A stretch of DNA of 64,000 bases from Pachypanchax playfairii (Eukaryota > Chordata > Actinopteri > Cyprinodontiformes > Aplocheilidae): NCBI GenBank assembly GCA_006937955.1, contig SSNP01000252.1, positions 2,342 through 66,341 on the forward strand, written 5' to 3'. The translations under genes and the position numbers were made by a program. Below are positions 33,011 to 43,318 of the stretch, in pieces. Below the pieces are notes generated by a model, which worked only from the letters and a program-made list of their open reading frames with translations, was not told the DNA's origin and did no database searches. Position 1 is the stretch's first letter; each line of letters starts with the position of its first letter.

Positions 33011-36000
33011 CGTCCGTCCGTCTTCTTCCGCTTATCCGGGGTCGGGTCGCGGGGGCAGCTGTCTAAGCAGGGCAGCCCAGACTTCCCTCTCCCCGGCCAC
33101 AACCGCCAGCTCATCCGGGGGGATCCCAAGGCGTTCCCAGGCCAGCCGGGAGACGTAGTCCCTCCAGCGTGTCCTGGGTCTTCCCTGGGGCCTCCGTCCC
33201 GTGGGACGTGCCCGGAACACCTCACCTGGGAGGCGTCCAGGAGGCATTCTGACCAGATGCCCGAGCCACCTCATCTGGCTCCTCTCGATGCGGAGGAGCA
33301 GCGGTTCTACTTTGAGCCCCTCCCGGATGACCGAGCTTCTCACCCTATCTCTAAGGGAGAGCCCGGCCACCCTGCGGAGAAAACTCATTTCGGCCGCTTG
33401 TACCCGCGATCTCATTCTTTCGGTCACTACCCAGAGCTCGTGACCATAGGTGAGGGTAGGAACGTAGATCGACCGGTAAATCGAGAGCTTCGCCTTCTGG
33501 CTCAGCTCCTTCTTCACCACGACAGATCGACGCAGGGTCCGCATTACTGCAGATGCCGCACCGATCCGCCTGTCGATCTCACGCCCCATTTTCCCCTCAC
33601 TCGTGAACAAGACCCCGAGGTACTTAAACTCCTCCACCTGGGGCAAGACCTCGCCCCCGACCCGGAGAGTGCACTCCACCTTTTTCCGATTGAGGACCAT
33701 GGCCTCGGACTTGGAGGTGCTGATTCTCATCCCCGCCGCTTCACACTCAGCCGCGAACCACCCCAGCAAGAGCTGCAGATCACGGCCCGACGAAGCCAAC
33801 AGAACCACGTCATCCGCAAAAAGCAGAGACCCAATCCTGCAGTCGCCGAGCCGGATCCCCTCAACACCTCGGCTGCGCCTAGAAATCCTGTCCATAAAGG
33901 TGATGAACAGGATCGGAGACAAAGGGCAGCCTTGGCGGAGTCCAACCCTCACCGGAAACGGATCCGACCTACAGTTGGAAATGCGGACCAAGCTCTGACA
34001 CCGGTCATACAGAGACCGGACTGCCCGTACCAGGGAGTCCGGTACCCCATACTCCCGGAGCACCCCCCACAGGAGCCCCCGGGGGACACGGTCGAACGCC
34101 TTCTCCAGATCCACAAAGCACATGTAGACTGGTTGGGCGAACTCCCATGCCCCCTCCAGGACCCCGAAGAGGGTGTAGAGCTGGTCCATTGTTCCACGGC
34201 CAGGACGAAAACCACATTGCTCCTCCTCAATCCGAGGTTCGACTATCCGACGGACCCTCCTCTGCAGAACCCCTGAATAGACTTTACCAGGGAGGCTGAG
34301 GAGTGTGATCCCCCTGTAGTTGGAACACACCCTCTGATCCCCCTTTTTGAAGAGGGGGACCACCACCCCGGTCTGCCAGTCCAGAGGCACCGCCCCCGAT
34401 GTCCACGCGATGCTGCAGAGGCGTGTCAGCCAAGACAGCCCCACATCATCCAGAGCCTTAAGGAACTCCGGGCGAATCTCATCCACCCCCGGGGCCCGGC
34501 CACTGAGGAGCTTCTTAACTACCTCAGCAACCTCAGCCCCAGTGATAGAAAAGTCCATCCCCGAGTCCCCAAACTCTGCTTCCTCATCGGAAGACGTGTT
34601 GGTGGGATTGAGGAGGTCTTCGAAGTATTCTGCCCACCGACCAACGACGTCCCGAGTCGAGGTCAGCAGCCCACCATCGCCACTGTATACAGTGTTAACG
34701 GTGCACCGCTTCCCCCTCCTGAGACGCCTGATGGTGGACCAGAACCTCCTCGAAGCCATCCAGAAGTCCTTCTCCATGGCCTCTCCGAACTCCTCCCACG
34801 CCCGAGTTTTTGCCTCAGCAACCACCCGAGCCGCAGCTCGCTTGGCCTGCCGATACCTGTCAGCTGCCTCTGGAGTCCCACACGCCAAAAAGGCCCGATA
34901 GGACTCCTTCTTCAGCTTGACGGCTTCCCTCACTGCCGGTGTCCACCAGCGAGTTCGGGGGTTGCCGCCACGACAAGCACCGACAACCTTACGGCCACAG
35001 CTCTGATGAGCAGCCTCGACAATAGAGGCGCGGAACATGGCCCACTCGGACTCTATGTCCCCCGCCTCCCTCGGGACATGGTTGAAGCTCTCCCGGAGGT
35101 GAGAGTTGAAGCTCTCTCTGACAGGGGACTCCGCCAGGCGTTCCCAGCAGACCCTCACGACTCGTTTGGGCCTGCCAGGCCTGACCGGCATCCTCCCCCG
35201 CCATCTGAGCCCACTCACCACCAGGTGGTGATCAGTTGACAGCTCCGCCCCTCTCTTTACCCGAGTGTCCAGGACAAGGGGCCGCAAGTCCGACGACACG
35301 ACTACAAAGTCGATCATCGAACTGCGGCCCAAGGTGTCCTGATGCCAGGTGTTAAGGTGGACACTCTTGTGCCTGAACATGGTGTTCGTTATGGACAATC
35401 CGTGACGAGCACAGAAGTCCAACAACAGAACACCACTCGGGTTCAGATCAGGGGGGCCGTTCCTCCCAATCACGCCCCTCCAGGTCTCACTGTCATTGCC
35501 CACGTGAGCGTTGAAGTCCCCCAGAAGGACGATAGAGTCCCCGGGAGGGGCGCTCTCCAGCACCCCACCCAAGGACTCCAAGAAGGGTGGGTACTCTGAG
35601 CTGCTGTTCGGCCCGTAGGCACAGACAACAGTCAGGACCCGTCCCCCCACCCGAAGGCGGAGGGAGGCTACCCTCTCGTCCACCGGGTTGAACTCCAACG
35701 TACAGACGCCAAGTCGGGGGGCAATGAGTATTCCCACACCTGCTCGGCGTCTCTCACCAGGAGCAACTCCAGAGTGGAACAAGGTCCAACCCCTCTCGAG
35801 GATGGTGTTCCCGGAGCCCAAGCTGTGCGTCGAGGTGAGTCCAACTATATCTAGTCGGAACCGCTCAACCTCACGCACCAGCTCAGGCCCCTTTCCAGCC
35901 AGAGAGGTGACATTCCACGTCCCTAGAGCCAGCCGCTGCAGCCGAGGATCAGACCGCCAGGGTCTGGCCCGCCTTCGGCCACTGCCCGGCTCACATTGCA

Positions 36001-36225
36001 CCCGACCCCTATGGCCCTTCCTGTGGGTGGTGGGTCCACTGGAAGGGGGGCCCATGTCTCCTTTTCGGGCTGAGCCCGGCCGAGCCCCATGGGCAGAGGC
36101 TCGGCCACCAGGCGCTCGCCGCCGTGCCCCACCTCCAGGCCTAGCTCCAGAGGGGGGCCCCGGTGACCCACGTCCGGGCGAGGGACACTTGGCACCATTC
36201 ATCTTATTCTCCATAAGGGCTTTTT
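33011..36225 (-). mobile_element. Rex3-like (RTE clade) LINE with 11-bp target duplication
   Basis: A 3.2-kb non-LTR retrotransposon on the minus strand. It ends at the left with a few GGAC units (CCGTCCGTCCGTC on plus at 33010-33022), the short tandem 3' tail of this family. GGGATTTGGTC occurs on both sides (33000-33010 and 36226-36236). The 3' UTR is only about 20 nt. TGGCAGACCGGGGTGGTGGT near 34361-34380 (minus) matches what I remember as a Rex3-specific primer site, supporting the name. Confidence 0.8.
33032..36214 (-). CDS. Rex3-like LINE polyprotein: endonuclease plus reverse transcriptase, uninterrupted
   Basis: One open frame of about 1,060 codons. The longest ORF begins at 36238, inside the target duplication, so I take the first Met within the element (residue 9 of the ORF, 36214); the Met four codons later is also possible. 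Numbering from 36238: a basic, Pro/Gly-rich leader (1-100); an APE-type endonuclease (103-345) with GTWNVTS, AYGPN, LLGDFNAHVG, MIDFVVVS and STDHH; then reverse transcriptase (about 560-860) with FVDLEKAFDRVP, GLRQGCPLSP and the catalytic FADD at 807-810; then a C-terminal region ending RTRWRDYVSRLAWERL. The usual endonuclease Glu (QE or SE after the DIVGL strand) is not seen: the sequence is DIVGLTSTHS. The protein would make and insert element cDNA by target-primed reverse transcription. No stop or frameshift is present. Confidence 0.9.
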   Translation of the reverse strand: MENKMNGAKCPSPGRGSPGPPSGARPGGGARRRAPGGRASAHGARPGSARKGDMGPPSSGPTTHRKGHRGRVQCEPGSGRRRARPWRSDPRLQRLALGTWNVTSLAGKGPELVREVERFRLDIVGLTSTHSLGSGNTILERGWTLFHSGVAPGERRRAGVGILIAPRLGVCTLEFNPVDERVASLRLRVGGRVLTVVCAYGPNSSSEYPPFLESLGGVLESAPPGDSIVLLGDFNAHVGNDSETWRGVIGRNGPPDLNPSGVLLLDFCARHGLSITNTMFRHKSVHLNTWHQDTLGRSSMIDFVVVSSDLRPLVLDTRVKRGAELSTDHHLVVSGLRWRGRMPVRPGRPKRVVRVCWERLAESPVRESFNSHLRESFNHVPREAGDIESEWAMFRASIVEAAHQSCGRKVVGACRGGNPRTRWWTPAVREAVKLKKESYRAFLACGTPEAADRYRQAKRAAARVVAEAKTRAWEEFGEAMEKDFWMASRRFWSTIRRLRRGKRCTVNTVYSGDGGLLTSTRDVVGRWAEYFEDLLNPTNTSSDEEAEFGDSGMDFSITGAEVAEVVKKLLSGRAPGVDEIRPEFLKALDDVGLSWLTRLCSIAWTSGAVPLDWQTGVVVPLFKKGDQRVCSNYRGITLLSLPGKVYSGVLQRRVRRIVEPRIEEEQCGFRPGRGTMDQLYTLFGVLEGAWEFAQPVYMCFVDLEKAFDRVPRGLLWGVLREYGVPDSLVRAVRSLYDRCQSLVRISNCRSDPFPVRVGLRQGCPLSPILFITFMDRISRRSRGVEGIRLGDCRIGSLLFADDVVLLASSGRDLQLLLGWFAAECEAAGMRISTSKSEAMVLNRKKVECTLRVGGEVLPQVEEFKYLGVLFTSEGKMGREIDRRIGAASAVMRTLRRSVVVKKELSQKAKLSIYRSIYVPTLTYGHELWVVTERMRSRVQAAEMSFLRRVAGLSLRDRVRSSVIREGLKVEPLLLRIERSQMRWLGHLVRMPPGRLPGEVFRARPTGRRPQGRPRTRWRDYVSRLAWERLGIPPDELAVVAGEREVWAALLRQLPPRPDPG

Positions 36226-37438
36226 GGGATTTGGTCATTTATCTAAAATATTTGAAAGTTATTTTAGTCTGAAATGTTATGGTAAAAGTTCTTGTATTGT
36301 AGTCTTGGCTCATATGGCAGGTCCTGTAAGCCGCTACGTTAATTTTTTTTATTGCAACCGGTGTTTTATATCTTTTCGGGCCAGAAGAAAAGACAACGGT
36401 TTTTATAAAGCTCAGGGCTGAGATGGATCACCTCTTTACTGGCGTAAAGTGTTCTGCCCATTCAGCCCTTAAAAGAAGAAAAAGTTGTACATTATCAAAA
36501 ATAATGTGTAAAATCAAAAAGTAATTATCACAAATTCACTTTAACATTTATATTTACAACTTTTTGTTAAACATGTATAAACCTGCTACATTAATTTCTG
36601 AGCTATGAACGTATTCAAGGTAATCAATGAAATAATAAAAATGCAGAAGAGCCTTATTTTTCTCATACAAAAGAAAAATAAAATAACAGTTCAGATCTGC
36701 ATACTTCGAAGGACCCAGCCTACCCGGTCGACGTGGGCCGCATACTTCATCAACCGGATAGACCGGATGTTAACGGCTGTGAATTGGGACAGGTCTAGCC
36801 ATCAGATGAACTCCCGCCCCCACCCCTGCAAATGTGCTGTCACCTAGCAACCGTGACGACTTTGGCCTGAACAGTTAGAGCTGTTTAAAAAATGTTTGAA
36901 GAAATGGTCTTTAGTTGGTTAATCCTGCAATAAATATGTATACTGTTATTTTATTTTTTATGATTTTACACATTTATTTTTGATAATGTACAACTTTTTG
37001 GGCTGAATGGGGTGTCCATGCCACAGCAGCCGAACACTTTACACCAGTAAAGAGGTGATCCATCTCAACCCTGAGCTTTATAAAAACCGTTGTCTTTTCT
37101 TTTGGCCCGAAAAGATATAAAACTCCGATCACAATAAAAAAAAATGAACAGCGCGGCTTACGGGACCTGCTATACGAGCCGAGACCGCAATACAGGCACT
37201 TTTACTGTAACATTTAAGACTAAAATAACTTTCAAATATTTTATATAAATGACCAAAGCCCTAAATTTAACAGTTTTAAGCTTGTAAATCCAATCATCTC
37301 CGGGTGCAGCTCTCGCTTCACTGTCCGCATTCGAAGGAGTCTTCAAATAGGGACAGGCCTAGTTGTGCCGCCGTGACGTAAACGGCCGACGAATCCAGCC
37401 TTCGAAGTATGCAGTACCTGAATTTGGACACAGCCATA

Positions 37439-38260
37439 AACTCTGATAATAGGGGATACAGGAAGTCCTTCCTCTATGTTTATAAATCTATGAATTAAAC
37501 ACCTTAGCTTGGGTCTATATTACAGATAGATGAAAGTTAAGAAGATGGACACTGGTAAATTCAGCTTCCCTCTCACTGTACCGGTATCTATGTTTCTTTG
37601 TCCAGATTTTAAATGACATTTGAAATTAAATGAAAAATACTTTATTTATCCCAGAAGGGAAATTCAATGTTGTAGTAGTTTTTCTTTGTTTTGTTTTTTG
37701 TCCAACAATAAAAAACAATAATGAAGACAATAATATAATAATAACGATCAAGATTTGCTCTGTCACTTCAGGTTCTGGAGTTCCTGTGTTGCCCAGATGA
37801 CGATTCTCGACACACCAAAAGGCAGCAGGTACGAGTACAGATGTTATTTTTTAGTGTAAGAAATTTTTTTTTTAAAAACACAAGGTTTGACTCATAGACT
37901 CGTTATGTTGTTATTTCTGTTATTTATTGTCTGAGTTAAAATAAAATAACACGACAGGACCTTTAATGCATCATCAGATCTGTTATACATTTCTGATTCC
38001 ACAGTGCCTTGACTATCTTTTTGTTTGTTGCAAGTTTATACCATCATTTGTTCTTGCAGTGATAAAAACTCTGAAAGTTCTTTATTTTTTTCTTTTCTGG
38101 ATCCAGAATTTTATACTTATCCAGATCAATTCTTGATCAAATCAATCCTTGGTATCATGAGGAACCTTTTGGGAACTCATTCTGTATTTTGTTACCGAGC
38201 ACCTCAACCATTTATTGTGGAGTTTCATGCAGATATGTTAAAAACAGCTCTATTTCACAA
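37439..38260. other. No gene; one LINE-tail-like scrap
   Basis: ACTTTATTTATCCCAGAAGG GAAATTC at 37640-37666 resembles the 3' end of a common fish LINE/SINE group. The rest is AT-rich and unrecognised. Confidence 0.4.
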
Positions 38261-38970
38261 TAGCTACGTTTACATGGGCACATTTGATCGGAATAAACGC
38301 CCAATCGGATAAAAAAGACGTCATGTAAACATGTCAACCCGAATGTTTTGATCCGATGCAGCCTGATCCGAAAGAAATTTACTTCCGATCGAGAGGGGTG
38401 GTTTTGTCCGATCTTCATTCGGATAGACGTGCATGTATACACCCATTCGGAAAGAAAGGGTGAAAAGAGCCCACTGTGCATGCGTACAACTTCAGCGTGA
38501 CGTCTTTCCACTTTCGCAGACTCAAGTAGAAAACATAGCGGGAGGTAAATAGAAGTGGTCTGCTGGTGCAGTCATCCTGTCATCCTGCTCTCCTCTCCTG
38601 TGGCGGAGGAGCAGTAGTAATATGTATTCAGCCTCTAGCTTGGTTAATGCAACCAGTAAAAACCCAAACATAAAGGTAATCACCCGCAGAAGGTTCATAT
38701 TGGGGAAAACGTGAGTCAGCTCGAGCACACGATGGGGCGGGAAAGACGTGCAGAAAGGACGGAGTTTGTTTACTTTTTTTTCTTCCCCCGGAAAGACAAC
38801 TCGCTGTGCGCATGCTCAACTCATTTAACCTGATCGAGTGCTTGGTGCATGTGTACTCATGACATGATCAGATCATTTCAGTTAGTGTCCATGTAAACAG
38901 GGATTTGGGAATTCAGATCGACCAAGATTTTAATCAGATCGGGGAAATTTGGCGCATGTAAACGTAGCTA
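38261..38970. mobile_element. MITE with TAGCTACGTTTACATG ends
   Basis: The left end TAGCTACGTTTACATGGGC and the reverse complement of the right end TAGCTACGTTTACATGCGCC form an inverted repeat of about 17 bp. The terminal TA may be the target duplication. The 710-bp interior repeats TTCGGAT/GATCGGA-like words and has no transposase. Confidence 0.75.
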
Positions 38971-39284
38971 CTGATAAAGAATCCTAAAAACATTACTGGA
39001 TCCAGATGGGGATTTTCCCTGGACCATTTCTGACCTTTTCTGAAAATTTAATCCAAATCCATCCAGAACTTTTGGGTTAGGGTTGCTAACAGTCAAACCC
39101 TGGTGGAACTACGGTATGTCCGGTAAACATAGAGTAGATCCATCTCACAGCGATTCGTGACGTGTGAATCCCGTGAGTCTTTCTTTTGTTTAAAAAGATT
39201 ATTTTTGAAATTTGTTTTCCTAAACATTTCAGAACAGAACACTTTAATTTTCAAATATTTTTTTCACGCATGAATCATTGAGAA
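38971..39284. other. No recognisable gene
   Basis: AT-rich stretch between a MITE and a SINE fragment. Confidence 0.45.
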
Positions 39285-39385
39285 AATGTGGGAGGGGGGG
39301 AACCAGAGCACCTGGAGTAAACCCTTGCAGACATGATGGAGATCTGAACCTGTGACAGATTCACTCCACCATGCTGCCCCATTTT
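39285..39385 (-). repeat. Degenerate V-SINE body
   Basis: Minus-strand reading gives a decayed tRNA-like part and then CATGTCTGCAAGGGTTTACT CCAGGTGCTCTGG, the central domain shared by fish V-SINEs. It is more diverged than the copy near 11200. Confidence 0.5.
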
Positions 39386-39489
39386 TGTTTATAAGCATTT
39401 CAGATTAATTATTTTCAGTGTGGAGCTTAAATGAAGCTCTTGAAAGTTCTTGTTCTAGATGGTATTGGATTTTTTTTTTCACACAACTT

Positions 39490-40437
39490 TCATCTCATAG
39501 TCTTAGAACACATTTTTTCCCATTCTTTCTTCAACAGGGAATTTTCCCATTGAAAAGTATTCTTGAGGTATTGCAGCTCTTTGCGTAATGCGTCATGTTC
39601 TGCTCTCATCTGGTTCATCAGCAGATGTTGCTGCTGATAAAAAGCGTTAAGTCGATGAACTTCTCCTTGGAGAACCTTGTTTTTCTCAGTCTCCATCTGT
39701 AATTGTGATGCGTTGACTGTATACGCGTTATACAATCTAAAGTTTTCAACTTTAAAGTTGTCAATTGTCTTCTGATAGCTTATTTCAGCCTGAGAGCGAG
39801 ACGCGATCTCCTTGTTGACTTTGTCTTCAAACGTTTTTGCCTGCTGTTTGAGAGACTCAACTTTCATCTCACAGCTGGCGTTTAGATGTTGGCAGAAAGA
39901 CTGGGCTTTGGTTAATTCTTTCTGTAGCTGGATTTTCTCCTGTTCAGCCTTTCTCTTTACATTTTCTAGCTCTTGACGGAGTGTCCCATTCTCAACTCTT
40001 AACTGGTAGATCAGCTGCTGGTCTTGCCGTATTTTTGCTTCACAAGCCTGGACATATTTGATGACAGCAGGGTCCAGGACTGTTTCAGCCTGGTGACTTT
40101 CTGAAACTTTCTCATTATTTTGTACCTTGGAGTCATCGCTTTTTGCTTGGTGAAGTTTATTTTTATCTGTCTCCGCTTGTAGTTTTTCTGATTCGGACAT
40201 GCATGCGATGCTCAGCTGTTCAAATTTACTATGCATGTCCTTCATGTTGTAGGCGTGAAGCTTTGTCAGCTGGGCCCTGGTTTCCTTCAGTTCGAGCTCC
40301 AGCTGACATGCCCTCTGGTTTTCATTAAAGGCATATTCATTAGCAGTTTTTAACATGGCGTGCAGCCAGGTAATCTCCTGCTGAAGCTGCATCATTGTTT
40401 GTTGGTTGGGTTCTTTGGTAATATCCATTTTTTCCAT
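39490..40437 (-). CDS. Uncharacterised intronless 315-aa coiled-coil protein
   Basis: One open frame from ATG (40437-40435) to TGA, with an in-frame TAA seven codons upstream that fixes this as the first possible Met in the frame. The protein is hydrophilic and rich in Gln, Glu, Lys and Leu. Most of 10-110 and 130-310 should form coiled coil. A short degenerate motif recurs: WLHAMLKTANEYAFNENQ (24-41), KLHAYNMKDMHSKF (59-72), HLNASCEMKVESL (184-196), RLYNAYTVNASQL (234-246) and RLNAFYQQQHLL (262-273). KLQAETDKNKLHQ (85-97) resembles QLQMETEKNKVLQ (245-257). So it seems built from internal duplications. There is no signal peptide, membrane segment or enzyme motif. I do not recognise the family. 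It is not part of any mobile element I can delimit, and is likely a host gene or a retrogene. A run of ten A lies about 11 nt past the stop. Confidence 0.7.
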   Translation of the reverse strand: MEKMDITKEPNQQTMMQLQQEITWLHAMLKTANEYAFNENQRACQLELELKETRAQLTKLHAYNMKDMHSKFEQLSIACMSESEKLQAETDKNKLHQAKSDDSKVQNNEKVSESHQAETVLDPAVIKYVQACEAKIRQDQQLIYQLRVENGTLRQELENVKRKAEQEKIQLQKELTKAQSFCQHLNASCEMKVESLKQQAKTFEDKVNKEIASRSQAEISYQKTIDNFKVENFRLYNAYTVNASQLQMETEKNKVLQGEVHRLNAFYQQQHLLMNQMRAEHDALRKELQYLKNTFQWENSLLKKEWEKMCSKTMR

Positions 40438-40539
40438 TTTAGAGTTACAAATTTTTTAAAATCTTTGAGAAAATTAGCTAAAATATACTGTAATACTAAG
40501 ATATACTGTCTCTCTCAAGAAGGTCTGTAAAGATAGAAT

Positions 40540-40640
40540 GTTGAGCTCAAATAGCCTATAGAGGATCAAAGGCCCTATAAAGGATCAAAGGCCTGTGATG
40601 TCACGGAACATTGCTTTGATCTGTTTGTAAACATAGATCT
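40540..40640 (-). promoter_or_regulatory. Possible promoter of the coiled-coil gene: CTTTGATC cluster and CRE-like site
   Basis: GATCAAAGG at 40564-40572 and 40583-40591 lies in a short direct repeat; CTTTGATC at 40614-40621 is in the opposite orientation. These fit the TCF/LEF consensus. TGATGTCA (40596-40603) is one base from a CRE. TATAAA-like words (40577-40581; CTTTATAG on minus) lie between, 125-190 bp upstream of the ATG. Function is inference from motif clustering. Confidence 0.35.
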
Positions 40641-42150
40641 AGATTGATATAGATCTATACAATATAGAAATATAATTATAATTTACTAATATTTAGACAA
40701 TATTCAGAGTAATATTAAATTGATTCTTAAATACAAATTGTGGATTTTATTGCTAACTGTACAAAATATATATCAAAAATTCATAAAGAACTGAGATATT
40801 TTTTTATATTTAAGGAACAAATATTTACAAATATTCAAGGATTTTTTTATGATGCTTATGTTGATGTTTGCCATGTGACAGCCATTCAGACACATACTTT
40901 CTTTACAGTTTCTTTCAACAATAATATTTAACTTCTATGTTTGTTTCTGAGACTTTTGCTTAAAATCAAGAGAAATGGTGCCATTGTGCAAATTGACAAC
41001 TTTTTTCATAACAAAATGTCATTGGAAGTTTATACAGTATTCTTGTTCATGGTGAGTGTGGCCTGTTCATTATTTTAAGTTTTTTTTTTATGATCCTTCC
41101 CTGATATTTTCTATATAAAAGCCAGTGGTGGCTGGCCAATAGAGGGCGCTAGGGCGCCACCCTCCCTATCAAAAACATGATGTGGCAACAAATAAGAAAT
41201 GTTTATTTTCTTTTTTTAATTACATGTATTTAGAGTTAAAAACACTCATATGTATTTTTATAGACAGAGAAGATTGTATAAATAAATTCTGAAAGACATA
41301 AATTACTTTGTAAAATATGATTTCCTCCTGCTTCACTTCTCATATGTCTAGTTCAGCTCTGGGGCGCTGGAGAAATCGCCCTCAAGAGGTGGGCTCTTAG
41401 ATCGAATTAGCCAATTACAGATCTGCATTGCCAAATGGAAGAACTTAATTTAGCCAATAAATGCTGAGAAAGTAACTTCACGAAGGGCGATTTTTGAAGC
41501 GCCTCAAATCACGTTAAAATACCGCGAGATTATCTGCTAATAAACAACCAGTAAATGAGAAAGGAAAGCAGTCGAGACTTCACTCTGAGCTAGCTGGATG
41601 TAACTATGCTAACTCAGTTTGTTTAAAGCAAGCAGCTCTGATCCTGGATGGTTACAGGATGAGGAGGGATATGAAACATCTGTCTGAAAATATAAAGAAG
41701 AGAACACCAGGAGACAGACGGATAACAGAAGTAAGAACAATGTTTTTGTTTTCTGGTAGAATAAAACTGAACAGAAGGGAAACTTGTTAAACCCAGTGAT
41801 AGAGAAGTCTGTAAAGAAAAAACAAGTTGTTATGACTAGTAGATGGCTGTAACTTTATTATAATGAAAAACGGTTTTCCAGGTGTTTGATACCGTCCTGC
41901 TGCACATGGAGGAGTGTTTTGTCTTCACTCAGCATCTCGTCAGTGTGACCTGCTGCATGGAGAACTGTTTCTACAGCACAGTGGGACGTTTCCTGAGACA
42001 CACTGGACACAACTGTGGAGGTTCATCCAGTGCTGGACAATTAAAATGATCAAATATATTTAATGTTTATATTACATTAAATAATACTTAACACAGAATT
42101 TAATGTTAATACACAAAATTTTTCTGTTTGGCTGAATAGATTAACCTGTT
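40641..42150. other. No gene; one hAT-like terminus
   Basis: At 41124-41160, CAGTGGTGGCTGGCCAATAG followed by GCGCTAGGGCGCCACCC resembles the end of a fish hAT-type MITE. A matching right end was not found. The rest is AT-rich with chance ORFs. Confidence 0.35.
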
Positions 42151-43318
42151 CAGGGGTCTCATTTATAAAACTTTGCGTAGAATCCTTACTAAAATTGTAC
42201 TTAAGCTCAGCAAAAAAAATCTACTTATGCCAAGTAAGTTTGGGACCTATAAAACATGGCGTATGCACAACTGCACGCAATCTCCACTTTATAAATCACA
42301 CTCTACCTAGAAATGTGCTCAGGTGTTTCTGGATCACATCCCGCCATCAACACGCCCACTTTCTGCCGTAAATGGTCAATGCAAAGTGCCTTGTGGATTT
42401 CATGCATATACATGAGCCGGCTCGTTGCACCATTCCACCAATAACGATGGCGACCGCAGATCACCGAAGCAGAAATTGATGTACTTGTGGGTGAGGTGGA
42501 AAAATGAAAGGAAGTGCTTTTTGGAGATCACAGCAGTGCATAACGATCTGAAGGATGCCACCGCCAGAGTGTGTCTGCCACTGGCGGAGGCCCTGGCACC
42601 TCTGATCCCTCACCGCTTGCCGTTAGGATCTCAGCAGTATACTCGAACCAGTAAGCGTGCATGGCATCGTGCCGGAGAAGGAGGGAGACACTGACCATGC
42701 AGAAGAGACTAAGCCTTTTATTAATACAGATCAGATGTGTCCATCATTAAAATATAAAACAAAACCAAATCTCGTTGTCCCCCCCCCCCCCATAACTCTG
42801 GACAAAGCGTCCAACAAGGCATCCCGGGCGGCGACCTAAGATGTGGCTGCAGGCTCGGCCTAGTGCGGTGAACGAAATGCGAGAAGAACTGCACAAAATG
42901 ACTGACTGAAATTTCAGGCACATTAAAAGAATTGGTAAAACAAATTAAAAATCATGCCTTCTGTGTTGGTCCTATAAATGACGCATGACATTCTGTCTCA
43001 ATCTGGCCCCCTGCTGATATTTCGCATGTCGGGGCGGAGCTGTGTGTTTGTGGGGGGTGTTTGTTGTTCTGTGTGCGCAAGAAGCGGTACAATCAATAAT
43101 GCCGCTGGAATTAATAATTTTATCCTTCTCAGCAGCAGCACTGCAGGTGCTCTCCATGTCTAAAATGTGCATAAGCCAGGTCCTTAGTCAACTTAAAGTT
43201 GTGCACATTTTTCAGCTACATTTTTTTTTTATAAATCCCAAAGTTTGCGTGGAAAGTTACTTACGCTGTTTTCCGCCCCCCTTTTGTGCGTAAGCAAGCT
43301 TTATAAATGAGACCCCTG
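42151..43318. mobile_element. Harbinger-like deletion derivative with CAGGGGTCTCATTTATAAA ends
   Basis: CAGGGGTCTCATTTATAAA at the left equals the reverse complement of the right end (CAGGGGTCTCATTTATAAA), followed by TTTGCGTA and TTGCTTACGC on the two arms. Inside, the plus strand near 42465-42530 reads TEAEIDVLVGEVEK, a stop, then KEVLFGDHSS, the Myb/SANT-like domain found in the second gene of PIF/Harbinger elements, broken by a TGA and a further stop. No transposase remains. No clear target duplication; the ends alone could also suggest hAT. Confidence 0.6.

Larger units (their letters stand above)
32703..37435. mobile_element. Large foldback DNA element split by a LINE
   Basis: The left end GGTTGTGTCCAAATTCAGGG and the reverse complement of the right end GGCTGTGTCCAAATTCAGG begin an inverted repeat that continues through GCATACTTCGAAGGCTGGAT. 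ATA flanks both sides. Without the LINE (33011-36225 plus one 11-bp duplication) the element is about 1.5 kb. Its arms pair over long distances: 36240-36460 against 37000-37240, and 32920-33010 against 37240-37345. No transposase is readable. TIR and 3-bp duplication hint at PIF/Harbinger, but the superfamily is not certain. Confidence 0.7.

Noticed and set aside
32930..34276. 448-aa plus-strand ORF
   Set aside because: Antisense to the intact LINE reverse transcriptase; its length follows from the GC-rich codon pattern of the true minus-strand gene. Only its first 27 codons lie outside the LINE.
35688..36272. 194-aa plus-strand ORF
   Set aside because: Shadow of the LINE N-terminal region and endonuclease on the opposite strand.
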